Positions 17,350-26,283 of a stretch of 52,936 nucleotides of DNA are shown piece by piece. The DNA comes from Desulforhopalus sp. (GTDB taxonomy: Bacteria > Desulfobacterota > Desulfobulbia > Desulfobulbales > Desulfocapsaceae): NCBI GenBank assembly GCA_023231425.1, contig JALNVI010000015.1:1-52936 (forward strand), given 5' to 3'. Below the pieces are notes generated by a model that saw only the letters and a list, made by a program, of their open reading frames with translations, searched no databases and was not told the origin of the DNA. The position numbers and the translations under genes were made by a program. Each line of letters opens with the position of its first letter. The first letter of the stretch is position 1.

Positions 17350-18140
17350 AATGTTTCCGTTTCCACATTGCGACTCTGGTAAATCTCACCCATCGTCGTT
17401 TTGACAAACTCTTGAATTTCCGTTTTTTTAGACCACTGAATCGCCTCTGGGCTGTCAAAAACGTCCACATTTCCATGATTAAGAAGAATCACATTGTCCG
17501 CAAGATTGAACACCTTGGGGATATCATGACTGACGATAACAGAGGTAAACCCATACTGCCGTTGTGTACGCGCAAAAAGGTGATAAATTTCTCCTGTCAT
17601 CACCGGGTCCAGCCCCGTAGTAGGTTCATCAAAAAGCATAATGGAAGGTGTGAGCATCATTGCCCGCGCCAGCCCCACACGCTTTTTCATTCCGCCGCTG
17701 AGCTGAGCAGGATATTTCAACTCGTGCCCTGCCAGATCAAACCGCGCAAGCATTTCTATCACCTGAGAGTGAATCTCTTTTTCGCTTTTTTTGGTTCGCT
17801 CACGTAATGGCATGGCCACATTCTCAAATACGGTCAACGAATCAAAAAGAGCTGAACTCTGAAAGAGAACTCCGAAGCGGGTCCGCAACTGATTTAATTT
17901 CCGACCACGAATGGCGGTGATATCTTCTCCATCAACAAGAATAGACCCGGAGTCTGCATCAAGCAGACGCAGGACCAGCTTCAGGGTTACACTTTTCCCC
18001 TGCCCGCTCCCCCCCGCAATAACAGTCGTCTTCCCGGCGGGGATGGTAAAGCTGATATTATTCAGAACGTGCTGCAGTGAGCCGTCCTTGCGCTTGAAAC
18101 TCTTACATATATTGATAAATTCTATGACATTTTCACTCAT
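17346..18140 (-). CDS. mlaF: MlaF-type ABC transporter ATP-binding protein
   Basis: 264-residue ATPase that powers inner-membrane phospholipid transport. The Walker A motif is GGSGQGKS (43-50), the signature is LSGGMKKRVGLARA (147-160) and Walker B is MLFDEPTTGLDP (about 168-179). It is placed between mlaE (9 nt upstream) and mlaD (4-nt overlap), the standard Mla order. Confidence 0.96.
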   Translation of the reverse strand: MSENVIEFINICKSFKRKDGSLQHVLNNISFTIPAGKTTVIAGGSGQGKSVTLKLVLRLLDADSGSILVDGEDITAIRGRKLNQLRTRFGVLFQSSALFDSLTVFENVAMPLRERTKKSEKEIHSQVIEMLARFDLAGHELKYPAQLSGGMKKRVGLARAMMLTPSIMLFDEPTTGLDPVMTGEIYHLFARTQRQYGFTSVIVSHDIPKVFNLADNVILLNHGNVDVFDSPEAIQWSKKTEIQEFVKTTMGEIYQSRNVETETL

Positions 18141-18149
18141 AATTCCCTC

Positions 18150-18938
18150 TCAGAGCAGGACTGCGGTCAGAAGATAATCGAAAACCAGCACAGAGATGGA
18201 AGAGAGGACCACCGCCTGAGTCGTCATTCGGCTCACCGATTCAGCACCAAATCCGGCACCGCGAATCTGCTGCACAAAAAATCCACGACCACAGCAAATC
18301 CACACAACAAGGCCGGCAAACACAAAGGATTTTACCACCCCCAGCCAGATGTCATGGTTCGTAACACTACTGCGCATCCCCTCGAAATATGCTCCGGGGC
18401 TCACTCCCATCATGCTCACCCCTGCAAGGTAACCGCCAAAGATTCCCACCACATCAAAAAGTGCAGTCAGCAACGGAATGGAAATCAATGCAGCGAGGAA
18501 TTTAGGGGTAATGAGATATCGGTAGGGATCAACCGCCATGCACTGCAGAGCGTCAATCTGCTCTGATATTCGCATAATCCCGAGTTCAGCAGACATGGCG
18601 GATCCAGCCCGGCCTGCCACCATCAATGCCGTAAGCACAGGCCCAAGTTCCATAATAATGGAAAGAGAGACAGCTGAGCCGAGAAAACCGTCAGCACCGA
18701 AGCGATTAAGCGAGTAGTAGCCCTGCAGTCCCAGCACCATTCCGGTGGAAAGCGCAGTGAAAAAAACAACCACCATCGACCCTGAGCCGATGAATTTGAT
18801 CTGCCTGAGAAGTTCTAAGAAGCGAAATGGCCGTTTAAAAATACCAAGGATTGCCTGGAAGAAAAAGTTCGTCATCCAGCCAAGATCCTCAAGAACATAG
18901 AGGGCTGTATCGCCGAGTCGCGCCAGTGGATTAGACAT
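18150..18938 (-). CDS. mlaE: MlaE-type ABC transporter permease
   Basis: 262-residue MlaE/YrbE permease with about five membrane segments. Family motifs include the GSAMSAELGIMRISEQIDAL stretch that contacts the ATPase, and MAVDPYRYLITPK. It is the first gene of the mla operon. A good sigma-70-like promoter lies about 140 nt upstream. Confidence 0.96.
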   Translation of the reverse strand: MSNPLARLGDTALYVLEDLGWMTNFFFQAILGIFKRPFRFLELLRQIKFIGSGSMVVVFFTALSTGMVLGLQGYYSLNRFGADGFLGSAVSLSIIMELGPVLTALMVAGRAGSAMSAELGIMRISEQIDALQCMAVDPYRYLITPKFLAALISIPLLTALFDVVGIFGGYLAGVSMMGVSPGAYFEGMRSSVTNHDIWLGVVKSFVFAGLVVWICCGRGFFVQQIRGAGFGAESVSRMTTQAVVLSSISVLVFDYLLTAVLL

Positions 18939-19080
18939 ATGATCGATAAAACCTCAAGAGCCGGGGAAATAGATGGAACCAGCTTCGATCCCGGAAAGAG
19001 CTGCAGAAAAAAAATTTGTCGCCAACAATGAAATCAGGAAAAAGACCTCCTCTTTCAAGGTGCAGACAATACGAGCCGCA

Positions 19081-19109
19081 AATCTAAAGCGAAACTGGCC
19101 GGAAGTCAA
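19081..19109 (-). promoter_or_regulatory. candidate sigma-70 promoter of the mla operon
   Basis: On the minus strand: TTGACT (19104-19109), a 17-nt spacer and TAGATT (19081-19086). It points to mlaE and would leave a leader of roughly 135 nt. It is the best promoter match in the 515-nt gap, identified by motif only. Confidence 0.5.
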
Positions 19110-19224
19110 TACGAGGGGGCCCTCCATGCGCAATCTTTGTGAAATTCCCCACTCCGGGAATAAGGCTTGTCTTTTCATCCACGGTGTGGCTTTTTAGATG
19201 CTCAATTCATACGAATTAAAGATA

Positions 19225-19408
19225 AGGGTCCCTTGAATAACCAGTCTTTCGCCCATCTTCTTCGTTACAGTCAAAAATTTATCCTCCGCCAAAGCGAGGA
19301 ACGAGACGTCGAGGTAAGTGATAGACTCCGATATCAAACATGGCTGTAATAAATTTCCTCCTGTGCCTCGAATATGGATGAAATCCAAGATTATTCAAGG
19401 TCCCCATA
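19225..19408. repeat. 184-bp imperfect palindromic repeat element
   Basis: The two ends are long imperfect inverted repeats of about 65 nt each. The left arm and the reverse complement of the right arm share blocks such as CCTTGAATAA, TTTC, CCAT, ACAG and AAATTTAT in the same order and spacing. The middle (about 19290-19345) is unpaired. A half-copy of the outer arm is at 4780-4800. It has no coding capacity of its own, so it may be a MITE-like or REP/BIME-like dispersed element or encode a structured RNA. Confidence 0.6.
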
Positions 19409-19453
19409 AATGTACGTAACCAATCACTTGATTACAGAGCGAAGCTGGAACTC

Positions 19454-20584
19454 ATGAGAGCACTCAAAACAATTATCGACAATAACGCCGCCCTGACACA
19501 GCTTATGGAAGACGCAAGGACCATGGACGCCGTAGCACTGGACACTGAATTCCTCTGGGAACGAACATTCTTCCCCCGTCTCGGCCTTATTCAGCTTGGT
19601 CTTTCCGACGAGGCCTGCTTTCTTATCGACCCCCTGGCCATCACTGACCTCTCCCCTCTGGGCGACCTGCTCGCCGACAGTAGAGTGGTAAAGATTTTCC
19701 ATGATGCCTCCCAGGATATGAGCATTCTCTCCCAGGCCACAGGGGTGACACCCCGCAACATCTTTGACACCCGTCTCGCTGCAGGTTTTGCGGGTTTTCC
19801 AGCAACCCTCTCACTTTCCAATCTCGTAGAGGTCTTGCTCAACATCCATCTCGATAAAACCGAGACCCGCACCAACTGGCTCAAACGCCCGCTCACAGAG
19901 AAGCAGGTGAGCTACGCTCAGGATGACGTCCGTTATCTGCGTGCAGTGCGAGTACTTCTGCTTTCCCGCATTGTTGAACCCGCAGTAAAAAAATGGCTGG
20001 CGGAGGAGATAGAACTTCTTGACCATCCGGAAAACTACAACACCTTCCTGCGCACCGACCGCAGTAAAAAGATTAAAGCCGGACAGCACCTGCTCCCGAA
20101 AGCCCGTGAAGTTCTGCGCCGTCTTGCCCAGTGGCGGGAAGAAACCGCCGAGACCCGTGACCGCCCGCGCGGCCATATTCTCCAGGACAATATTTTGTGC
20201 GATATCTGCAATACTCTGCCCACATCCCGCAGTGAGTTGCAAGAACGCACCGCCATCTCCGACAAGGCCTGTCAACACTACGGCGATGAACTTATTGCCC
20301 TGCTGGCGAAATGGCGGGCGGAAGGGGAACCGTCTCTGGCCGGTGAGAAACGTCCGAAAAAGATGAATCGGCAGGAAGAGAAAATGCTGGTAGAGCTGCA
20401 CAATTATATTGATACCACCGGAGAGACTCTCGGAGTCGCGTCCGGCCTGCTCGGAAATAATGGAGAGATAAAAACATTAACGCGTTTTCTCTGCAGTAAA
20501 AAAGACAGTAAAAATACAGCTCTGCGCCAGCAACAGGGCTGGCGACGAGAATTTCTGACGGACTTCTTCCGTTCAGTTCAGTGA
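19454..20584 (+). CDS. rnd: ribonuclease D
   Basis: 376-residue 3'-5' exoribonuclease that trims stable-RNA precursors. The DEDD catalytic residues are visible: Asp30 and Glu32 (ALDTEF), Asp88 (HDASQD) and Tyr154/Asp158 (YAQDD), spaced as in E. coli RNase D. An HRDC domain follows at about 213-290 (VLRRLAQWREETAE, then RGHILQDNIL). The C-terminal 60-80 residues are less conserved. GGA lies a few bases before the ATG. It stands alone, divergent from mlaE. Confidence 0.93.
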   Translation: MRALKTIIDNNAALTQLMEDARTMDAVALDTEFLWERTFFPRLGLIQLGLSDEACFLIDPLAITDLSPLGDLLADSRVVKIFHDASQDMSILSQATGVTPRNIFDTRLAAGFAGFPATLSLSNLVEVLLNIHLDKTETRTNWLKRPLTEKQVSYAQDDVRYLRAVRVLLLSRIVEPAVKKWLAEEIELLDHPENYNTFLRTDRSKKIKAGQHLLPKAREVLRRLAQWREETAETRDRPRGHILQDNILCDICNTLPTSRSELQERTAISDKACQHYGDELIALLAKWRAEGEPSLAGEKRPKKMNRQEEKMLVELHNYIDTTGETLGVASGLLGNNGEIKTLTRFLCSKKDSKNTALRQQQGWRREFLTDFFRSVQ

Positions 20585-20791
20585 GGCAACCCGCCTGATT
20601 TTCAAAAAGGCAACAGCGGCCAGGCCGGATGAGATCGCAGCCACAAAACACCCCGGTTATAAGGCCGCTGCAGATTCCAGACCCGCGTGGTTTACAACCA
20701 GGTTCCGATGGTGTCGGTGTCGATTTACGGTACCCTCCTGCAAAGATGAGGAAAAAGAAATCAAGAAAACCTTTCCCCAATTCCGGCATGA
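20585..20791. other. non-coding stretch between rnd and the dehydratase remnant
   Basis: Nothing recognisable. A short plus-strand open frame (20629-20982) runs antisense to the pseudogene and has no family similarity. With the pseudogene (20792-21271) and the AT-rich gap to 21386, this makes about 800 nt without an intact gene. Confidence 0.5.
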
Positions 20792-21271
20792 CATTAATTC
20801 GAAAAAGCCTTCAATCCTGGTCAAAGGGTACCTTGACCAAAAGAACTCGACGTTACAGATGTGGGACAGCCATCCCTGATCATGTCAATCACGCCAGCAA
20901 CACGCTGATCTGTAATCAATCTCTTCAGAGTATCAGGCAACGATGCCCGAAACTCATGCACGAGCAGACAATACGTAAATAACAATCTGTCAGTGTCTCA
21001 AGGGGGGGACGTCTTCGTCAACCAGTTCACCACTTCTATTCTGTCCACCGCATCTTTCCAGCGAAACAACGATTTCTCCACTGTTTTCGATGAGATCAAC
21101 AACCTTCAGATTTGTCGTCGGACAGCCCGTTACCAGAATTCTCGGACGGCTGGCACCCCTGGCCTGGTATTCTGCCGTGTCCCCCCGCTCCTTCACAAGC
21201 TCTATCGCCTGTTCCATTTCCTCCTTCCGCACTGGCAGGTTGTATTCAAGCCATCCCAGTGATGTCATCAT
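20792..21271 (-). pseudogene. remnant of a 2-hydroxyacyl-CoA dehydratase (HgdB/double-cubane-cluster family) subunit
   Basis: The open part (20990-21271) contains RILVTGCPTTNLKVVDLIEN, then IVVSLERCGG and ELVDEDVPPL, as in the C-terminal half of this iron-sulfur dehydratase family. Homology then continues in other frames. After a G7 tract (21002-21008 on the plus strand) the next frame reads LETLTDCYLRIVCSCMS; further on come LKRLITDQRVAGVIDMI and CNVEF, then TRIEGFFELM, the family's C-terminal end. At least two further frameshifts and an internal deletion are needed. The N-terminal half is absent; at 21272 the sequence changes to AT-rich non-coding DNA. Confidence 0.75.
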
Positions 21272-21386
21272 CTTTAATCATCTTTGCAACTTTCTTTTAT
21301 TCCTTGAACACTTCATCAAGAATGAGAGATCTACTCTTAAGAAAGTATCCATTATAAAATTCAAATTCATGAATTCTTCTAAAAAT

Positions 21387-22124
21387 TTAAAAAACGACCT
21401 GACATTTCACTCCTGCGGGTAATTTTAAATGAGGATTTGACAATTCTAATCGTACTCCAAACGTACTACTGGCAGCATCCAATACCTGGTCAACGATAAC
21501 GACTTTAGCTGTATGACTGCTACTTACCGGTACGTACATCTGTACTTTTGCTGTTTGACCTACTTTAATAGAATCCAGGTACTTCTCTGGAACTACCAGT
21601 TCAATAACAAGTGGATTAAGTTGAGCTACCGTAATAAAATGTTCTTCCCCCACATACTCGCCAGGAGCTCCTAATCTTTCAACAACAACACCATTTATAG
21701 TACTACGAATAGTACGTAACGCCAGTCGCTCTTTTACTTCGACAAGCTGCAACTCAGCCAATTGGATCTCAGTTTCCAACTCATCTTTGTCATGAATTGA
21801 AATAAGCTTTTTCTTGTACAACTGTTCATTTCTTACCATCTTTCGTTTAGCAAATTCAACCCTTGCTTGAGCAACTCCCACTTCCGCTTTTTCAACTCCA
21901 GACTTTAATTTGGCAAGAATCTGTCCCTTCTTAACCCAGGCTCCTCGCTCAACAAGCACCTCTTTTAGAATTCCTGGTACATGACTGCTATAGTCAACCA
22001 ATTCCTCTGGTTCTACCAGCCCATCAAATGGCGGTAAATCAGCCCCTGTTGCACTCTCGCAAAAGAGAAAAAACAATAAAATAAACAGTCCTGTTCTCAT
22101 TCGATTATCCTGTTTAATTATCAT
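21387..22124 (-). CDS. periplasmic adaptor (HlyD/RND-type membrane fusion protein)
   Basis: 245-residue exported protein of the MFP/HlyD superfamily. A signal peptide or N-terminal anchor covers residues 9-28 (MRTGLFILLFFLFCESATG). It is followed by a lipoyl-like half (VPGILKEVLVERGAWVKKGQ), a coiled-coil hairpin (about 78-135), the second lipoyl half (TINGVVVERLGAPGEYV) and a beta-barrel domain. It is shorter than RND adaptors (350-400 aa) and lacks most of the membrane-proximal domain. Its ATG overlaps the SecA-like stop codon (ATGA); a second ATG at 22100 also gives a complete signal peptide. It is the last gene of the export cluster and may form a periplasmic conduit for the giant protein. 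Confidence 0.88.
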   Translation of the reverse strand: MIIKQDNRMRTGLFILLFFLFCESATGADLPPFDGLVEPEELVDYSSHVPGILKEVLVERGAWVKKGQILAKLKSGVEKAEVGVAQARVEFAKRKMVRNEQLYKKKLISIHDKDELETEIQLAELQLVEVKERLALRTIRSTINGVVVERLGAPGEYVGEEHFITVAQLNPLVIELVVPEKYLDSIKVGQTAKVQMYVPVSSSHTAKVVIVDQVLDAASSTFGVRLELSNPHLKLPAGVKCQVVF

Positions 22125-24112
22125 TCAGCAGTTCCAGAGAATGAAAGGAGATCTCTCTGACCTTGTGCCTGATGAAAGAGATTACGCCTTATTCTGGCAT
22201 GATCTTTCTCAATTTTCCGCTGCACATAATTCATTAACAACCTGGCTGTTACCTGCCCGAAACAGGTCTGTCCTAAAATACGCATAGCACACTGCACCGG
22301 CAACCCACTACGTTCGCCTTCTAAAAGCAGGTCTTCCAGAGAGAGCATCGTTTCATGGCTGCCCGGATCTCCCTGACGGCCACAACGTCCCGCCAATTGA
22401 CGATCGATTCGAGCAGCGTCATGACGTTCTGTTGCGATAACATGCAAACCACCCAAATCTAAAACCCCTTTACCAAGAAGGATATCAGTCCCTCTTCCTG
22501 CCATATTAGTTGCAATAGTTATAGAACCTCGATTTCCTGCCTTACGTACTACATTGGCTTCACTCTCATCATGTTTTGCATTCAGAACCTGATGATCCAA
22601 ACCTCTCTCTGTTATCAGAGCAGATAAGTATTCTGAGGCTGACACAGTCAAAGTACCTACAAGCACAGGCCTCTCTTGTTGATGTAACTCACAAATTCGA
22701 TCAACGACTGCAGACCATTTTTGTTGCTGATTTCCATAGACTCTAGTCTTCAGTTTTTTCCTGATGAGCGGGCGATTCGGTAAAATCCTGATTGTTGGTA
22801 AATGGTATACCGACCAGAACTCTCCCGCAACCTCTTTAGCTGTGCCTGTCATTCCTGACAGACGTAAATATCGTCGGAAAAACTTTTGATAACTAATTTT
22901 TGCCAGGGTTTCTCGCCTCTGCGTCAGTGCACATCCTTCTTTAAGTTCAATAAGCTGATGCAACCCCTGTTCCCAGGACCTGTCTTCCATAACCCTTCCA
23001 GTAAACTCGTCAATGATCTGGACCTTCCCATCCCTTAATAGATACTGTTTATCTCGATGGTAGAAATTGATTGCTGTAAGTGCCTGCTGGACAGTCGATT
23101 CACGCCTGACCAGACCTTTCCAAAGAGGACCCAACAACTCCACATGATGTTCAATTTGTTGTTTCCCATGTAGAGTTAATCGTAATCTACGACGAGCCAA
23201 CTCTAATATATAATCTTCTTTTTCAGTTAATTTATTCGCTACATCCAAGGCCTGCTGGAGGAACTGCCTTTCTTCGTCACCACCATGGCTGCCCGAGATA
23301 ATCAGTGGCGTACGCGCCTCATCGATCAGAATACTATCAGCCTCGTCAACTATCGCAAAATGCAAACCGCGCAGTAACACCTGTTTGCTCCTCTGACTGC
23401 TGCTATGAAGATATTCCATCTGAAGCAATGATGCATCAACCCGATCAGACAGGCTGAGCCGATCACGAAGATAATCAAATACAATCTCCTTATTCGTCAC
23501 ATACGTAACATCACAACCATAAGCTTTACGTCTTTCAGAGGGCGTGAGTCCATGGACAACACAACCCGCCTTTACCTTCATTGCCTGAAAAAGTGGTCCC
23601 ATGCTCCTGGCATCACGAGATGTGAGATAATCATTGACTGTTATGATATGGACAGGGACACCCGCCAGTGCCATGGTTACTGCTGGTAGAGTTGCGGTCA
23701 ATGTCTTTCCCTCACCAGTTTCCATTTCTGCAACTCGACCCTGCAGCATAACAAGCCCACCCAACAGTTGACTTTGATAATGCCTCATCCCAAGAATGCG
23801 GTCAGAAAATTCACGGACCAATGCAAAACAAGACTCTATAAGATCGCGCCTGAAACCTTTTGTATGCAGCTCTAGACGAAGATTATCAACCTCTGCACCT
23901 AACTTTTGGTCATCCATCAGGCCATATACAATGCCTGCATCATCAATAGCACGAACCATCTTTTTTAATTGGCCATGTTGCGAGAATCCATTAGCCCAAA
24001 AGCCATGAAGTGTGTGTGCGAAATTCTCCATTCGGCTCAACCGAAAGTCAGGCTTTTCAGGACGGACATCGTGTGTGGCTGGCGGCGGGCTATTATTAAA
24101 ATCGAAGTTCAT
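22121..24112 (-). CDS. short SecA-like ATPase (SecA paralogue lacking the C-terminal domains)
   Basis: 663 residues against about 800-900 for SecA. NBD1 has Walker A METGEGKT (130-137) and IVDEADSILIDEARTPLIIS (254-273). A PPXD-like insertion follows (about 275-380, ending QIIDEFTGRVMEDR), then NBD2 with SGMTGTAKE, TNMAGRGTDI and the GRCGRQGDPGS finger. The protein ends shortly after QRKIEKDHARIRRNL, where the helical scaffold of SecA begins. The helical wing, two-helix finger and zinc-binding tail are therefore missing. An N-terminal extension of about 40 residues is Pro-rich. It lies two bases after the M50-HlyD gene and overlaps the MFP gene. It is probably a dedicated motor for the neighbouring giant protein, not the housekeeping SecA. 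Confidence 0.9.
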   Translation of the reverse strand: MNFDFNNSPPPATHDVRPEKPDFRLSRMENFAHTLHGFWANGFSQHGQLKKMVRAIDDAGIVYGLMDDQKLGAEVDNLRLELHTKGFRRDLIESCFALVREFSDRILGMRHYQSQLLGGLVMLQGRVAEMETGEGKTLTATLPAVTMALAGVPVHIITVNDYLTSRDARSMGPLFQAMKVKAGCVVHGLTPSERRKAYGCDVTYVTNKEIVFDYLRDRLSLSDRVDASLLQMEYLHSSSQRSKQVLLRGLHFAIVDEADSILIDEARTPLIISGSHGGDEERQFLQQALDVANKLTEKEDYILELARRRLRLTLHGKQQIEHHVELLGPLWKGLVRRESTVQQALTAINFYHRDKQYLLRDGKVQIIDEFTGRVMEDRSWEQGLHQLIELKEGCALTQRRETLAKISYQKFFRRYLRLSGMTGTAKEVAGEFWSVYHLPTIRILPNRPLIRKKLKTRVYGNQQQKWSAVVDRICELHQQERPVLVGTLTVSASEYLSALITERGLDHQVLNAKHDESEANVVRKAGNRGSITIATNMAGRGTDILLGKGVLDLGGLHVIATERHDAARIDRQLAGRCGRQGDPGSHETMLSLEDLLLEGERSGLPVQCAMRILGQTCFGQVTARLLMNYVQRKIEKDHARIRRNLFHQAQGQRDLLSFSGTAE

Positions 24113-24114
24113 TT

Positions 24115-26265
24115 TTATACCTGGAGAGTAAAACGCCGTAACAACAGACGCCTGAGGCCCCTATACCAGCGCCAGGCTAAGGGTTCTGGCTTATGTTCAA
24201 ACCGGACATATACTCTTTCACCCACTTTATCAATTGGAGAGTTGTCCAGCTGAATATCGAATTGGAAAAGTCTTTCTATAGAACGTGGCCTGTCAGAACT
24301 CCGTGGATCAAGTACAAATGGTCCACCGCCTTCTAAACTCAAAACCATACTGGGCAAGACATCGCTGGCTTCTGGAACTTCACGGATCACAGTTGCTGGA
24401 AGCACCTGATCAATCTGATCAGCCAATCGGACCTCAACTTCTCTGATATCACCTCGAACTTGCTCAATATCGGCTTGAGGTACAACCACTCGTACCCGTA
24501 TTTTATTCTGATCTAAAACGTAACCAAGCAGAGTACCCCGCCTGACATAGTGCCCTGGAAGATCTACTTCATTTTCCAAAAAAAACAGGCCATGATTTGA
24601 ACTTTTTACATGCAGTGCTTGCTGGCGCTCCCTGGCACGCGCCAGCTCAGCTTCTATTCGTCCGACTTCCTCTTTAATCAGAGCTGCTTCAGACCGGTCT
24701 CCCGACAAAGACACTTCATAACGCACATGATATTCGGTAAGTCGAGCATGTAATACATCTACCTCTACATCTACCTCAGGGTCTTCAATTTGCATAAGGA
24801 GGGTTCCTGGCTCAACGATACTGCCATTTGGAACAGGTATTTCAGTTATAAAACCAGATGCTCCAGCGTATACCTGAGATTCTTCTGGAGCCATTGTAAC
24901 TCCTTGACAATAGGTATTGTAAGAGACAGGAACTGCAACTAAGAAGGTGAGAACAAAAGCTATCGGTGCGATTACTACAAGAAAAATTCGTCCCCGTTTT
25001 CTTCGCATATGCATATCCTTAAGCAAATACTTAATTATCCTGACCAATGGAGCAACCAACATGCCGTACCCGGCCCACAGAGCAAGCAATACACCAATAA
25101 AAAAAAACTTGCCTGCTACGAACAAGATGATACGAATTGATAGAAAAAATCTATAAACAAATGAGATTATTGCATAAAACAATAACCACCGAGCCTCTCC
25201 AGATCCGTCTGTATTTGCTTCAGCCTGTTCCACCCCCAGTAAATATTTTTTACACAGATAACCAACATACTGGCTACTCCGTTGTCCAAGGTTTGGGATT
25301 TCTAAATAATCGGCTAAAACATAGTACGCATCAAAGCGTATGAGTGGATTACCATTAAAAAGCAGTGTTGAGATACCTGCAATCAACATAATATTAAAAA
25401 GTGCCGAACGAATCATCCCCGGCTCGACATTCAACCACAGTAACAGTGCCACTGCAGCGGCAAACATTTCTACCATGATCCCTGCTGCACCCACCAGCAT
25501 ACGCTTATACTTGTCTCTAAAAGCCAACGATGCAGAAGCGTCAACGTAGGGGATAGGCATAAAAACCAACAGCATTATACCTATTTCATGAACTTCACCG
25601 CCCCACCTTTTCACCATATAGCCATGGGCGAACTCATGTAGAACTTTCAACATCGGATATAAAAGACTAATGAGAAGAACATTCTCCATCGATATCAAAG
25701 AATCAGTAATATTGGAGGTCAGATCCGTCCAATGCAGTACAGCCAAAAAAACAGCGGTACAAATTACCCCAATCCATATCAAAAAAAATTGCCAGGTCAA
25801 CAAGAATTGGACAGAGGGAAGAGTAGCAGTTAGAAAACGATCAGGATCAAACAATGGAAACCGAACAGACATGGGCGAACGCAAAATTGCCAGCAAACGA
25901 TTTTTCTTCTCTCGCATACGCCGCTGCTGCAATTCTGCAAAATCAGGCAAAGTACTTGTCTGCAGGAGATCAGAACGAAACAACTGAGACAACAAATCTA
26001 TAACCTCATCCTGGGTTGGCATGTGATCACCCATTTCAGCACACGTCTTTTCCCATATTTGGTTGAGGCTTCGTCGCCCATCCATCAAGCCAATTACCTG
26101 ATAGGCCTCAGGGGAAAATCGGTGATGTCGTCCTTTAAAATTATCCTGAATCACATACCAGTCTTTACCACGATAGCAATGCTTATGTATTTGCACATGA
26201 CTGCGCAGACGAGGTTTTAGCGGGGCAACACGATACCATGACTGACTAAAAAGAGATTGGCTCAT
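24115..26265 (-). CDS. PqqD-like / M50 site-2-protease-like / HlyD fusion membrane protein
   Basis: 716 residues with three recognisable parts. Residues 35-105 resemble a PqqD-type winged-helix (FSPEAYQVIGLMDGRRSLNQ), a fold that binds leader peptides in other systems. Residues 150-460 are polytopic membrane, with the zinc motif HEFAH (210-214) and the distal Asp312 in NPLIRFDAYYVL, the arrangement of M50/S2P proteases. Residues 465-716 form a HlyD-like region: lipoyl half (GFITEIPVPNGSIVEPG), a short coiled coil, second lipoyl half and beta-barrel. The active site is intact, so it may cleave or bind the passenger during export. It is 18 nt after the GAF-HlyD gene and 2 nt before the SecA-like gene. 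Confidence 0.87.
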   Translation of the reverse strand: MSQSLFSQSWYRVAPLKPRLRSHVQIHKHCYRGKDWYVIQDNFKGRHHRFSPEAYQVIGLMDGRRSLNQIWEKTCAEMGDHMPTQDEVIDLLSQLFRSDLLQTSTLPDFAELQQRRMREKKNRLLAILRSPMSVRFPLFDPDRFLTATLPSVQFLLTWQFFLIWIGVICTAVFLAVLHWTDLTSNITDSLISMENVLLISLLYPMLKVLHEFAHGYMVKRWGGEVHEIGIMLLVFMPIPYVDASASLAFRDKYKRMLVGAAGIMVEMFAAAVALLLWLNVEPGMIRSALFNIMLIAGISTLLFNGNPLIRFDAYYVLADYLEIPNLGQRSSQYVGYLCKKYLLGVEQAEANTDGSGEARWLLFYAIISFVYRFFLSIRIILFVAGKFFFIGVLLALWAGYGMLVAPLVRIIKYLLKDMHMRRKRGRIFLVVIAPIAFVLTFLVAVPVSYNTYCQGVTMAPEESQVYAGASGFITEIPVPNGSIVEPGTLLMQIEDPEVDVEVDVLHARLTEYHVRYEVSLSGDRSEAALIKEEVGRIEAELARARERQQALHVKSSNHGLFFLENEVDLPGHYVRRGTLLGYVLDQNKIRVRVVVPQADIEQVRGDIREVEVRLADQIDQVLPATVIREVPEASDVLPSMVLSLEGGGPFVLDPRSSDRPRSIERLFQFDIQLDNSPIDKVGERVYVRFEHKPEPLAWRWYRGLRRLLLRRFTLQV

Positions 26266-26283
26266 ATTGTATTTCCACCTTCC

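Larger units (their letters stand above)
18939..19453. other. intergenic region between mlaE and rnd (divergent)
   Basis: 515 nt without a supported gene. It contains the mla promoter candidate (19081-19109) and the 184-bp palindromic element (19225-19408). Short open frames here lack family similarity and good ribosome binding sites. Any promoter of rnd must lie between the element and 19453, but no strong match was found. Confidence 0.6.

Noticed and set aside
18954..19178. 74-codon minus-strand open frame upstream of mlaE
   Set aside because: Overlaps the mla promoter candidate and shows no recognisable domain.
20823..20840. GGGTACCTTGACC as a third copy of the palindromic element arm
   Set aside because: Only about 10 nt match and it lies inside the decayed dehydratase gene; likely chance.
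20629..20982. 117-codon plus-strand open frame
   Set aside because: Antisense to the dehydratase remnant, odd composition, no family features.
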